Made by a program: the position numbers and the translations under genes. The notes beneath the pieces are model-generated. The model was not told where the DNA came from and made no database searches. It saw only the letters and a list, made by a program, of their open reading frames with translations. 64,000 nucleotides of DNA from Bacteroidales bacterium UBA4116 (GTDB taxonomy: Bacteria; Bacteroidota; Bacteroidia; Bacteroidales; Tannerellaceae): contig DFXE01000020.1 in the NCBI GenBank assembly GCA_002381645.1, forward strand, positions 1-64,000, given 5' to 3'. Shown piece after piece: positions 53,333 through 61,880 of this stretch (the first letter of the stretch is position 1; the number at the start of each line of letters is the position of its first letter).

Positions 53333-53354
53333 TCAAAATTTTATAATTCAACGT

Positions 53355-55190
53355 ATGAAACAGGTACTATGGATCGGTTTGATATTACTGATGGCTATAA
53401 ATACTACCGGTCAGGTCCGGCATGTAGATTCATTGGTACATGTATTGGACACACAGGAACTTTCTCCCAAAAAACAATTGGAGTTATATGAAAAGATAAG
53501 TAAATCATATTCGGGTTTTGATTTGGAGAAATGTATTGAATATGCTAATAAAGGCCTTCGACTCGCAGAAAAAAAGAAAAATGAAAAATTCATTTCTATT
53601 TTCAACAGGTATTTGGGAGTCGCTTACTATGGGAAATCAAGTCTCGACACATCGTATATACATTTGGAAAAAGCCTTAACATGGGCTATAGGTGCAAAGG
53701 ATCAAACATTGCAAATGCCGGCATACGGTACACTGGGTAATTGGTCTCGATTAAAACAAGATTATCAGGGAGCTCTTAATTATTACATGAAAGCGTTATC
53801 CTTGCATAACGTTCCGATAAATGCAACACATGCAAGTATATTAAACAATGTAGCGATCATTCATAGGATATTGAATAATACCGACCGGGCAATCCATTAT
53901 TTTGAAAACGCATTAGAAGTAGCGGAACAATTCAATCTGGATGGATTAAAAATGGAAATTGTATATGGGCTGGGAACAACTTTTGCGGACAAGGCAGATT
54001 ATATCAAAGCGGAAGAGTATTTTCGTAAAACGCTGGAAACAAGTCGCAGGATAAACAGCAAGTCGTATGAAATTATTAGTTTGAACTCTTTAGCCACGTG
54101 TTTTTCCATCAATAAAGATTTTGATAATGCTCTGATTTATGCCCAAGATGGTTTGAATGCAGCGGAAGCATTGGGCAATCCCCGGCATATACTCGGGGCT
54201 TATGGTACATTGGCTGATATTTATCGGGAAATGGGAGATTTCAAGGAATGCGAAGAAATGGCATTAAAAGCATGGGCTATGGATTCCACCAGTGTAGAAG
54301 AAGCTTCCTATACAGCCTTTACACTCACTCTTTCCAATATTTATTTAGGGCAAAAAGAAAGAGCCGAACATTTTTTGAACAAGTATTATGAAATAATGAA
54401 GACAGGAAACGAAAAAAGCCTGCATAATAGCTTGGCCGATATGGAAGTAAAATATGAAACACAGAAAAAAGAAATACGTATTGCCTCACTGGAAAAAGAA
54501 CGGCAACTTTATATCTGGCTGGGTATTATCGGAGTATTACTGGCAGTTGCTCTGGGAATTATATTGTGGCAGAAAATAAAAAATACCCGAAAAGAAAAAC
54601 AATTGATCGCCACCCGCTCCGTACTGGATGGTGAAATGAAAGAACGGGCACGTTTAGCGCAAGACCTGCACGACCGTTTGAGCGGAAACCTCTCGGCAGT
54701 GAAGATAGGTCTTAGCGACAATAAAGAATCGCTTCAAAGCATTCATGATAAACTGGATAGTTGCATTGAGGAAATCCGTCGCGCAGCCCATAACCTGATG
54801 CCCATATCCTTACAGTTTGGTTTAAAAACCGCATTGGAAGACTTTGCTGCTCAATTTCCCAACGTACATTTCCATTTTTTCGGTGAGGAACGACATATAG
54901 AGAAAAGAAAAGCATTTGTTATGTATTGCTGCGCGAGCGAGTTGGTAAACAATTCCCTGCGGCATTCAGGAGCAAAGAATATTAATATGCAATTGGTGCA
55001 GAGTGATAAATATGTTTCCCTTACTGTTCAGGATGACGGTTCCGGATTTGATGAAAAAGCTGCAACGAAGGGAATCGGACTTAAAAATATATATGACCGG
55101 ATCGCATCCTGTGACGGGAAAATAGATATTGCCGCTTCGCCCGGAAAAGGTACAGAAATAACTATTGAACTGAAAACAGGAGATACATAA
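53355..55190 (+). CDS. TPR-containing sensor histidine kinase (NarL-type, HisKA_3)
   Basis: Membrane sensor kinase of 611 residues. The ATG at 53355 begins a signal peptide (MKQVLWIGLILLMAINTTG); the frame is open to a TTG at 53298, which has no support. Residues about 35-340 hold several TPR repeats (YYMKALSLHNVP, AIHYFENALEVAEQF, AEEYFRKTLETSRRI, ALIYAQDGLNAAEAL), probably periplasmic. A membrane helix follows (LYIWLGIIGVLLAVALGIIL). The phospho-acceptor His lies in RLAQDLHDRLSGNLSAVK, and the ATPase has ELVNNSLRHSGAKNI, DDGSGFD and GIGLKNIYDRI. The response-regulator gene begins 1 bp after its stop. Confidence 0.93.
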   Translation: MKQVLWIGLILLMAINTTGQVRHVDSLVHVLDTQELSPKKQLELYEKISKSYSGFDLEKCIEYANKGLRLAEKKKNEKFISIFNRYLGVAYYGKSSLDTSYIHLEKALTWAIGAKDQTLQMPAYGTLGNWSRLKQDYQGALNYYMKALSLHNVPINATHASILNNVAIIHRILNNTDRAIHYFENALEVAEQFNLDGLKMEIVYGLGTTFADKADYIKAEEYFRKTLETSRRINSKSYEIISLNSLATCFSINKDFDNALIYAQDGLNAAEALGNPRHILGAYGTLADIYREMGDFKECEEMALKAWAMDSTSVEEASYTAFTLTLSNIYLGQKERAEHFLNKYYEIMKTGNEKSLHNSLADMEVKYETQKKEIRIASLEKERQLYIWLGIIGVLLAVALGIILWQKIKNTRKEKQLIATRSVLDGEMKERARLAQDLHDRLSGNLSAVKIGLSDNKESLQSIHDKLDSCIEEIRRAAHNLMPISLQFGLKTALEDFAAQFPNVHFHFFGEERHIEKRKAFVMYCCASELVNNSLRHSGAKNINMQLVQSDKYVSLTVQDDGSGFDEKAATKGIGLKNIYDRIASCDGKIDIAASPGKGTEITIELKTGDT

Positions 55191-55191
55191 T

Positions 55192-55809
55192 ATGATAAAC
55201 CTGCAAATTGTAGATGATCACAAATTAGTGACAGAGAGTTTGTGCAAACTGATCAATGAATCAGAGATAGCCCGAATCACAGATGTATATTATGATTTGG
55301 AATCCTGCCGATGTGGACTAACTCAGAAGCTTCCGGACATATTGCTGCTCGACATCGCTCTGCCTGACGGCGATGGTGTGGATTTTTGCGCCGAGATAAA
55401 AAAGCAATATCCCGACTTAAAGATTATCATGCTGACTACCTACAAGGAATTTAGTATTGCTAAGCGCGCCTTACATAACGGCGCACACGGATATATTCTG
55501 AAAAATGCCGAAAGCGAGGAAATGTTTACAGGTATTGAAACCGTCAACCGGGGAGAGCATTTCCTTTGCGAAGAGATAGATTTGTTACTGAAAGAGAAAA
55601 GAAGCGAAGTTGTGGTTTGGCTGGCTAACCGTGAAAAAGAAATTCTTAACTACATTGCCGAAGGCTATACAACAAAAGAGATTGCCGATAAGATTTTTCG
55701 TGATGTGGAAACTGTCCGTACTCACCGGAGAAATCTGTTGATTAAGCTAAATGCCAAAAATACGGCTGTTATGGTGAAGAAAGCGTATGAAATGAAGTTA
55801 ATATGGTAA
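55192..55809 (+). CDS. NarL/LuxR-family response regulator
   Basis: Cytosolic transcription factor of 205 residues and partner of the kinase encoded immediately upstream. The receiver domain has the acidic pocket in LQIVDDHKLV, the phospho-acceptor Asp54 in ILLLDIALPDGDG, the conserved Thr in MLTTYKEF and the Lys in GYILKNAESEE. The LuxR-type helix-turn-helix spans residues about 139-195: LANREKEILNYIAEGYTTKEIADKIFRDVETVRTHRRNLLIKL. Its targets are unknown, but the TCACCC palindrome upstream of the kinase gene and facing the LRR lipoprotein is the nearest candidate. Confidence 0.94.
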   Translation: MINLQIVDDHKLVTESLCKLINESEIARITDVYYDLESCRCGLTQKLPDILLLDIALPDGDGVDFCAEIKKQYPDLKIIMLTTYKEFSIAKRALHNGAHGYILKNAESEEMFTGIETVNRGEHFLCEEIDLLLKEKRSEVVVWLANREKEILNYIAEGYTTKEIADKIFRDVETVRTHRRNLLIKLNAKNTAVMVKKAYEMKLIW

Positions 55810-55920
55810 AAACCGAACCAAACAGGAACAGGCTTACTCAAAAAAGATCATGGACATACCGGAGTCAAGTATGCCCCTTGCCGGGTATGGCAGGTCCGGT
55901 GACAGGCGGTGTGAACTATC

Positions 55921-56850
55921 TCAACCGGGAATAACCAGGTTAGCAGTTTCATCGGCTAAACCGATCGTTGCCACCATACCGCTGTTGAACTGCAGGTAGT
56001 CCGATTCGATCCCGTCGCTGAAGATAACCCCGTTCGCAGGCATCAGCGATTCGATCCGCAGCGGATACCCGTTACCGATAACGCCCACCGTCAGGCCCGC
56101 CTGCGTACGCATGCTTTTAAAAGGCTCCCTTACGGCAAACAGTAATTTATCATTGTCGAGCTTGGGATGCTTCAGCTGCAGGTCTTTTTCAAACAAACCC
56201 GCCACCCCGTATGCCATATTAAATACGGAACTGAGCCATCCCGTGGAACCCGCCTGTGTGGAAACGATAATTCCGCTCGACAACTGTTCCTCCGTACGGT
56301 CGGCATACGAAATCCTGTAACGGGCGGAAATATGCGAAGATGCCCCGATAAACAGGTCGTTAAACGCAAGCAAACGCTGCCTGTCGTTCAATCGCGCTTC
56401 GGCAAAATTAACCGTACGCGAATGATACCTGCCCGATATCACATCCTCCACCCCCCCGATAAAGTCGGACGTACGGTAAGGCAGTAATACGCCGTCGTAC
56501 CGTTTGGTATCCGGATTAACCGCCACAATAGGAATACCGCGCGAATATTTCGCCGTATTGGCAACCAGGCCGTCCTGGCCGATCACGATAATCACATTCT
56601 TTTGGGAAAAAATATAGGAAGGTACAAACGCCCGTTCCACGATCTTATACTTAATCACCCGGCTCAACTGCGATTGCAAAGAGTTTAGCGACTGGTGGAA
56701 TACCTCATCCTCCGCTTCATAATCCTCAAAGCTTCCCCCCTGGTTACTGATATAGAATTTAGCCTGCGATTTGGTGTTGAACCTCGCCTTTAATGCTTCC
56801 AGCCTGGTCTGGTTCTTTACAATGATCGCATATTCAATCTCATGCTTCAT
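55921..56850 (-). CDS. NAD kinase-like protein (ATP-NAD kinase superfamily)
   Basis: A 309-residue protein related to NAD kinases and diacylglycerol-kinase-like folds. The conserved GGDGT is altered to VIGQDGLVAN. The NE-containing segment appears as LAFNDLFIGASSHISARY, and the later Gly-rich strand as IIVSTQAGSTGWLSSV. GQDG keeps the catalytic Asp, but the neighbouring residues are unusual, so the substrate may not be NAD. The N-terminus is basic and lacks a signal. It overlaps the SPFH gene by 11 bp, which argues for a joint function at a membrane. The true NAD kinase gene is probably elsewhere. Confidence 0.78.
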   Translation of the reverse strand: MKHEIEYAIIVKNQTRLEALKARFNTKSQAKFYISNQGGSFEDYEAEDEVFHQSLNSLQSQLSRVIKYKIVERAFVPSYIFSQKNVIIVIGQDGLVANTAKYSRGIPIVAVNPDTKRYDGVLLPYRTSDFIGGVEDVISGRYHSRTVNFAEARLNDRQRLLAFNDLFIGASSHISARYRISYADRTEEQLSSGIIVSTQAGSTGWLSSVFNMAYGVAGLFEKDLQLKHPKLDNDKLLFAVREPFKSMRTQAGLTVGVIGNGYPLRIESLMPANGVIFSDGIESDYLQFNSGMVATIGLADETANLVIPG

Positions 56851-57865
56851 CCCCTCCGCGGTTTGAATTGACGATCGAGTCCAGCAGGTCGGGCGTAATA
56901 TTAAGCGTACCGATCTTAGTAGCGTTTTCCGCCAGTTCGCGGAAAGCCAGGGCGATATTGTTTTTAGGATCCGAATTTCCCGACATAGCCGCCAGGATAC
57001 GCCAGTCCATTTCCTTGTAAGGCTTCAGTGTCGTTTCAATCACATAACCCTTTACTTCGGCTTCCTTCTTGTCGTTAGCCGTCTTTTGTTCGATCAGCAC
57101 TTTGCGTTGCTCTTCAATAACGATATCGGCGGCCAGGCCCATTTCCCTCAGGCGCCTGTTGTTTTCCATGCGCTGCACCTCCGATTCCATCCGCTTCTCG
57201 TCTATCTGTTTCTGCTTCTCTTCCATGGCGATCTCCGTATTCAGTTCCGATTCCTTGATCTTACGTTCCTGCTCCACGGCAAAATTCCGCCTTTCATAGA
57301 TCGCGCGGTCAGCCTCCTGCTGAAGCAGTTCCCGGGTCTCGGTCTCCAGCGCCTTGGTCATTTCCGGCGTTGCCTGCACCGCCAGTACGTTCGCCCCGAG
57401 GATATCCACCCCCAGCAACCGGATCGCGGCCGACGATTTCAACCCTTCGATAATCCGGTTTTCGATCTCTTTGGCCGAACGGATCGCATTCTTGAGCTTG
57501 ATCCCGTGGATAAACGAAGAAGTGGAAGTCTGCGCCTCATTGATAATACGCTGGTTCAGCTTCTCGATATCGTTCTTTTTGTATGCGCCGGATTTGGTCA
57601 CCGTAAAGTCGAGCACTTCCGAAAGCATTTTCGGGTCGCTTATCTTATAACTGATCTGCCCCTGGATCGTCACCGTCTGGTAATCGCCGGTCGTCTCCTG
57701 GAAGATAAACGGCAGGTCGTTACTCCCTATCGGAATGGCTACGATCGAACTGTTGGGAGAGAAATAATAAAAGGCCAGCCCGCGCCCTTCCCGTTTGATA
57801 ACGCCGTTTTTAAAATGAAAAACATACGTCATCGAATCGAATTTAATGTGTCTGAGTCCAAACAT
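56840..57865 (-). CDS. SPFH/Band 7 domain protein
   Basis: A 341-residue protein of the SPFH (stomatin/prohibitin/flotillin) superfamily. The Band 7 fold spans residues about 15-190 (GLAFYYFSPNSSIVAIPIGSNDLPF, VTIQGQISYKISDPKML, LGVDILGANVLAVQATPEM). An extended charged coiled coil follows (residues about 190-280, with RRNFAVEQERKIKESEL and EEKQKQIDEKRMESEVQRM). No obvious membrane helix precedes the Band 7 domain, so it may be a soluble or peripheral scaffold. It is first in a two-gene unit with the NAD-kinase-like gene. A -7 element at 57903-57910 gives it its own promoter. Confidence 0.9.
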   Translation of the reverse strand: MFGLRHIKFDSMTYVFHFKNGVIKREGRGLAFYYFSPNSSIVAIPIGSNDLPFIFQETTGDYQTVTIQGQISYKISDPKMLSEVLDFTVTKSGAYKKNDIEKLNQRIINEAQTSTSSFIHGIKLKNAIRSAKEIENRIIEGLKSSAAIRLLGVDILGANVLAVQATPEMTKALETETRELLQQEADRAIYERRNFAVEQERKIKESELNTEIAMEEKQKQIDEKRMESEVQRMENNRRLREMGLAADIVIEEQRKVLIEQKTANDKKEAEVKGYVIETTLKPYKEMDWRILAAMSGNSDPKNNIALAFRELAENATKIGTLNITPDLLDSIVNSNRGGDEA

Positions 57866-57902
57866 GTCTTTTAGTATAAGTAGAGTTATAAATTCAAAAT
57901 GG

Positions 57903-57910
57903 CAAACATA
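57903..57910 (-). promoter_or_regulatory. -7 promoter element for the SPFH/NAD-kinase-like operon
   Basis: CAAACATA on the plus strand reads TATGTTTG on the minus strand, 38 bp before the ATG at 57865 and just after the aguB stop. Confidence 0.6.
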
Positions 57911-57914
57911 TACC

Positions 57915-58790
57915 TTAATCCAGGAACCGTTCGGTCAGTCCGCCGTAGGCATCAATACGCCTGTCGCGGAAGAAAGGCCACCAGCGGCGTACGTTTTCCG
58001 TGCGGGCCTTATCAATTTCAACTACCCGTATCTCCTCCCTGTCGTTCGGAAATTCCGTGAGTAATTCCCCCTGTGGCCCAGCCACAAAACTATTTCCCCA
58101 GAATTGTATGCCGTTGGTCTGTCCCGAAGGGTCGGCTTCATATCCGGTACGGTTTACGCTGATCACCGGCAGCCCGTTGGCTACGGCATGCCCGCGCTGT
58201 ACGGTTATCCAGGCATTCAGCTGCCTCTCTTTCTCCTCTTTCGTATCAGTGCTTTCCCAACCGATCGCCGTAGGGTAGATCAATACTTCCGCCCCCCGCA
58301 TGGCCATCAGGCGAGCAGCTTCGGGATACCACTGGTCCCAGCATACCAACACCCCTAATTTACCTACGGACGTGGCTATCGGCATAAAACCCGTATCGCC
58401 CGGTGTAAAATAAAACTTCTCATAATAAGCCGGATCATCGGGGATATGCATCTTGCGGTATTTCCCGGCAATCGACCCGTCTTTATCCAGCACAACAGCC
58501 GTATTATGGTACAATCCGGGAGCGCGTTTTTCAAAAAGCGACAGCACAAGCACAACGCCCAACCGCCCGGCCAGCGCCCCGAACGTTTCCGTTGAAGGGC
58601 CGGGAATCGTTTCCGCCTGGTCGAACAGTGCGGTCTCCTCCTGCTGGCAGAAATACAACCCGTTATGCAGCTCCTGCAGCACCACCAGTTCGGCTCCCTT
58701 TTCCACGCATTCCGTTATACCCTTTTCCAGCTTCTCTATATTGGCGGCCCTGTCGCCGGTATTCGCCTGTTGAATCAATCCTGCTTTCAT
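57915..58790 (-). CDS. aguB: N-carbamoylputrescine amidase
   Basis: Nitrilase-superfamily enzyme hydrolysing N-carbamoylputrescine to putrescine, CO2 and ammonia. The catalytic triad is in place: Glu in VVLQELHNGLYF, Lys in KYRKMHIPDDPAYYEKFYF and Cys in GVLVCWDQWYPEAARLMA. The protein follows plant and bacterial AguB closely (TAIGWESTD, IQFWGNSFVAGPQGE, RRWWPFFRDRRIDAYGG). The start at 58790 (MKAGLIQQANTGDRAANI) is chosen because family members begin there; the frame is open to 58835. It begins 5 bp after the aguA stop, so the two form an operon. Confidence 0.95.
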   Translation of the reverse strand: MKAGLIQQANTGDRAANIEKLEKGITECVEKGAELVVLQELHNGLYFCQQEETALFDQAETIPGPSTETFGALAGRLGVVLVLSLFEKRAPGLYHNTAVVLDKDGSIAGKYRKMHIPDDPAYYEKFYFTPGDTGFMPIATSVGKLGVLVCWDQWYPEAARLMAMRGAEVLIYPTAIGWESTDTKEEKERQLNAWITVQRGHAVANGLPVISVNRTGYEADPSGQTNGIQFWGNSFVAGPQGELLTEFPNDREEIRVVEIDKARTENVRRWWPFFRDRRIDAYGGLTERFLD

Positions 58791-58795
58791 AACGT

Positions 58796-59824
58796 TCAAT
58801 CTATAAACCCTTCGGGATATTGCATGGTTACACAATGGAGCGAACCGTGTTGCCTGATCAGCGGCAGGCAGTTGATACCGATTATTTCCCTGCCGGGGAA
58901 AGCCTGCTGTAAAGCTTCCTTCGCTTCCTGGTCTTTCGGCGAATTATAAAAAGGAAGCAATACCGCGCCGTTTATGATCAGGAAGTTCGCATACGTGGCA
59001 GGCAGGCGTTCACCCTCCCACTCCACCTTATCGGCCATAGGCAGCGCTATCAGTTGGTACGGGCTTCCGTCGGCACGGGTAAAAGCTTTCAGTTCCTCCT
59101 CCATTTCACGCAGCTCGGCATAATGTTCGTCTGTCTCATCCGTACACTGCACATAAGCGATCGTATCCTCGGCGCAGAACCGGGCCAGCGTATCAATATG
59201 GCTGTCGGTATCGTCGCCTGCCAGGTAACCGTTTTCCAGCCACAGGATACGTTCCAGGCCGAAAATTTCCTTCAGGTGATACTCCAGTTGCTCTTTTCCC
59301 AGGTACTCATTGCGGTTAACAGACGAAAGACATTCAACCGTGGTAAGTAACGTACCTTTCCCGTCCGTTTCAAGGCTTCCCCCCTCCAGTACGAAAGGCT
59401 GCATATTGGCAGGCATCACGTCTTCGGCGAAAGTCCCGGTTTGCAACAGCCTGCGTGTGATCAGGTTGTCGTAGTTCGAGGGAAATTTCAGCCCCCAGCC
59501 GTTGAACACAAAATCGTATACTGTCGGCACCCCGTCCTCAAATACGGAAATACCACCGTGGTCGCGTGCCCACGAATCGTTTGTTTGCATTTCCCTGAAA
59601 ATGATCCGGTCGTCATCCACTTCGCCCAGCCTGTCGCGGACCGTTCGCTCGTCGCGGCAGACAACCAGCAGCTTTTCGCGTTTCATCACTTCCCTGGCGA
59701 TCGAAACAAAGCACTCCGTCACTTCCTCCAGCATAGGAGCCCAATCCATATCCTCGTGCGGCCATGTAAGCTGCACGGCGCTCTGCGGATGCCACTCGGG
59801 CGGGAAAACTATTTTATTCGTCAT
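58796..59824 (-). CDS. aguA: Agmatine deiminase
   Basis: Guanidino-group-modifying enzyme turning agmatine into N-carbamoylputrescine and ammonia. The 342-residue sequence shows the peptidylarginine-deiminase-like fold: PPEWHPQSAVQLTWPHEDMDW, MQTNDSWARDHGGISVFE, FNGWGLKFPSNYDN, FVLEGGSLETDGKGTLLTT, LENGYLAGDDTDSHIDTLARF, and the catalytic Cys in HGSLHCVTMQYP. aguB follows 5 bp downstream, giving the complete two-step agmatine-to-putrescine route. No arginine decarboxylase gene lies in the window, so agmatine is made elsewhere or imported. Confidence 0.96.
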   Translation of the reverse strand: MTNKIVFPPEWHPQSAVQLTWPHEDMDWAPMLEEVTECFVSIAREVMKREKLLVVCRDERTVRDRLGEVDDDRIIFREMQTNDSWARDHGGISVFEDGVPTVYDFVFNGWGLKFPSNYDNLITRRLLQTGTFAEDVMPANMQPFVLEGGSLETDGKGTLLTTVECLSSVNRNEYLGKEQLEYHLKEIFGLERILWLENGYLAGDDTDSHIDTLARFCAEDTIAYVQCTDETDEHYAELREMEEELKAFTRADGSPYQLIALPMADKVEWEGERLPATYANFLIINGAVLLPFYNSPKDQEAKEALQQAFPGREIIGINCLPLIRQHGSLHCVTMQYPEGFID

Positions 59825-59878
59825 AATTACCTTATCCTGTAAATTCAGTTGTAAAAGTAATTATTAATATCGAAACAC

Positions 59879-61270
59879 TTAAAATAACGAATAGGTTAAT
59901 GTAACATTAAAATTACCGCCCCATCTGTAATACTCCTTTTTATAGGGTTCAGGGCTATATTCATATTCCTCTTTATTGGTTATGCAACTGAAAACTAATC
60001 CCGCATAAACTTCAAGCCTTAGTTGAGGAGAAAAATAGTAATAAGTGTTTATAAACCCTTCCACTGAAGCGGACAATGTTTTAACTGTTACTTTATCGGC
60101 ATATGACAATTCCGGATACGAGGTTCTTTCAAGGTTATCTTTATACCAAGATACATATTCCCTACCCCCGAAATTAACATTTGTACGGGAATTGGGATAG
60201 TACCCCCAGGTATAGGATCCCGACTGTCCTATAAAAAATTCTTTATTTATGGACTCCGCTTCATCATAATCAAGTTTTTCCTTCCGGTATCCTCCGTATA
60301 AATCCATGCAGGCAGACCGTTGCCAATATATATTGACCGGTTCTTCATATTTCAATTGTATGTCAGCTTTTATCTCAGGAACAGTATGCTTGCTTACGCC
60401 GTTATTCTCCAATTTATATTTATTATAACGGATCGACGGGTCCAGACCGCCGTATATTTCCATTCCCGATTTTCTTTCAAAAAGTCCTCCGTACATCCAG
60501 AAATCATAAAGAGTAGTAAAATAAGAAGCATTGGATACCTTTAATAAATTATTGGACACAAAAAAAGAATCAATGGTGGATATTTCTTCGATCATCCGCA
60601 ATCTCGAATCAAGGAAACGCTTATTTTTTACAGCAGACATGATCGTTGCCAACTCCGTAACTTCCCGATCCGATAACTTACGCGTTAACACATCCCTTTT
60701 CGTAAGGTTTTCAAGTACGTAAACGGCTTGACGGGCTTCCGTTACATTCTCGATCCTGCCTTTACCCACATATAATGGAACGGATGCGCTTATTCTTATA
60801 TTATCAGACTTACTTTTGTTTGTCACCGGTTTCATCACTTTAGTTCCTCCGGCATTAAAAGAAACCGTTCCACCCGTTTGAAAAAACAATTTGTTCTGAT
60901 TATAAAAACGGCTCGAATTGGTATAACCGATATCGAAATTATAATTTCTTTTTTTATTATCGCTTCCCTGGTCATTGTAAAAATCAGCGCCGGTATTGAG
61001 TAATAACGTATGAGTCCCTATAAAATCGCGGGTATTTTTCAATCTGTTAAATTCAACCCCCAGCTCTCCGTCGATACTATAGCTGTCGTTATCAGAAGAC
61101 TGATAGTCGGATAGGGAACCGACCGAATGAAGCGAAAAGTCTAAAGCGTTTCTCACGATATCAGGCGTTTTATATGTACTGATATCAAAATCAGCATATT
61201 CCTGGCTTATTCCGGAAATTGTGTTTACTAAAAGGCAACCGGCAATCATCACTGTTTTCATTTTTTTCAT
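59879..61270 (-). CDS. Hypothetical outer-membrane beta-barrel protein
   Basis: A 463-residue exported protein with a signal peptide (MKKMKTVMIAGCLLVNTISGISQ). The mature region alternates short hydrophobic and polar stretches with many aromatic residues, as in beta-barrel outer-membrane proteins (LLLNTGADFYNDQG, FFQTGGTVSFNAGG, RLEVYAGLVFSC), and ends in a strand with terminal Phe (NFNVTLTYSLF). The mid-region (EARQAVYVLENLTKRDVLTRKLSDREVTELATIM) is helical. No known family is assigned. It stands alone on the minus strand, next to the 610-bp intergenic region before vapE. Confidence 0.7.
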   Translation of the reverse strand: MKKMKTVMIAGCLLVNTISGISQEYADFDISTYKTPDIVRNALDFSLHSVGSLSDYQSSDNDSYSIDGELGVEFNRLKNTRDFIGTHTLLLNTGADFYNDQGSDNKKRNYNFDIGYTNSSRFYNQNKLFFQTGGTVSFNAGGTKVMKPVTNKSKSDNIRISASVPLYVGKGRIENVTEARQAVYVLENLTKRDVLTRKLSDREVTELATIMSAVKNKRFLDSRLRMIEEISTIDSFFVSNNLLKVSNASYFTTLYDFWMYGGLFERKSGMEIYGGLDPSIRYNKYKLENNGVSKHTVPEIKADIQLKYEEPVNIYWQRSACMDLYGGYRKEKLDYDEAESINKEFFIGQSGSYTWGYYPNSRTNVNFGGREYVSWYKDNLERTSYPELSYADKVTVKTLSASVEGFINTYYYFSPQLRLEVYAGLVFSCITNKEEYEYSPEPYKKEYYRWGGNFNVTLTYSLF

Positions 61271-61299
61271 AACATTAGAGTTTACTGTTTATTAAGGAA

Positions 61300-61319
61300 C
61301 GAATAAAAATCCCTATTCG
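61300..61319. promoter_or_regulatory. Small dyad upstream of the outer-membrane protein gene
   Basis: CGAATA (61300-61305) and TATTCG (61314-61319) form a 6-8-6 dyad 30 bp before the ATG at 61270. It may be an operator; low support. Confidence 0.3.
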
Positions 61320-61415
61320 TGTATTATGTAAAGAAAATTTATTAAATCCTCACAAAAAGGTACCAAAATAAATATAAATATAATCATTTGCAAATTATAC
61401 CCCCCATACATACCC

Positions 61416-61502
61416 ATCTGTCACCCGGCGGCTTTACTCCCTCTGTATCAGGTGGTAAAAGGTGAAGGATGATCTGTCACCTATCCTTCACCCCAAAAAG
61501 GG
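61416..61502. repeat. Hairpin and ATCTGTCACC direct repeats upstream of array B
   Basis: ATCTGTCACC occurs at 61416-61425 and again at 61472-61481. GGTGAAGGAT (61461-61470) pairs perfectly with ATCCTTCACC (61483-61492). The following TTCACCCC-AAAAA-GGG resembles the palindrome at 53248-53263. No gene lies in 61271-61880; this and array B are the structured parts I can see. Confidence 0.6.
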
Positions 61503-61637
61503 CCATTTATAAGGAACCATCGTACGGGTATTTAAACCGGCTGTTTACCGGAGCTATATCTTATCTGTTGCGCCTCCCGGGAACTTTTGGTGTTTTGTTC
61601 GGGAGTATTTATTTGCCGGGATTCGGATAATTAAACA

Positions 61638-61725
61638 TTTCACCCTTGTGAAACTTTTATTCCACCCTTGTGAAATGTAAATTTCACCCCTGTGAAATGT
61701 TTTTTTCACCCGGGTGGAACCGGTA
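61638..61725. repeat. Array B: four 16-bp dyads at exact 22-bp period upstream of vapE
   Basis: Sites begin at 61638, 61660, 61682 and 61704. Cores are TTTCAC-CCTT-GTGAAA (perfect), TTCCAC-CCTT-GTGAAA (one mismatch), TTTCAC-CCCT-GTGAAA (perfect) and TTTCAC-CCGG-GTGGAA (one mismatch). Each is followed by a 6-bp spacer, so sites recur at about two helical turns. The array ends about 155 bp before the vapE ATG. It has the layout of iterons or of a cooperative repressor operator. The same 6-4-6 architecture and period occur in array A at 12131. Confidence 0.88.
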
Positions 61726-61848
61726 AGGATATACGGCAAAAGCGATAAAAAGTAAGGAGCAAAGCAATAAAAGCTCACGGGCCGTTCATTAGATGTTTTT
61801 TCTTTATAATCAGGCAGGTAAAACTTGCAAAACGGGTATACGCACCTG

Positions 61849-61856
61849 TATCTTCG
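61849..61856 (+). promoter_or_regulatory. Candidate -7 element for the vapE-like gene
   Basis: TATCTTCG differs from TAnnTTTG at one base; TTG at 61825-61827 lies 21 bp upstream. It is 24 bp before the ATG. Confidence 0.4.
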
Positions 61857-61880
61857 GGAAAAAATTTAATCACAATCCGT

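Noticed and set aside
53298..53354. TTG start for the sensor kinase
   Set aside because: It gives a non-conserved hydrophilic extension ahead of a normal signal peptide starting at 53355.
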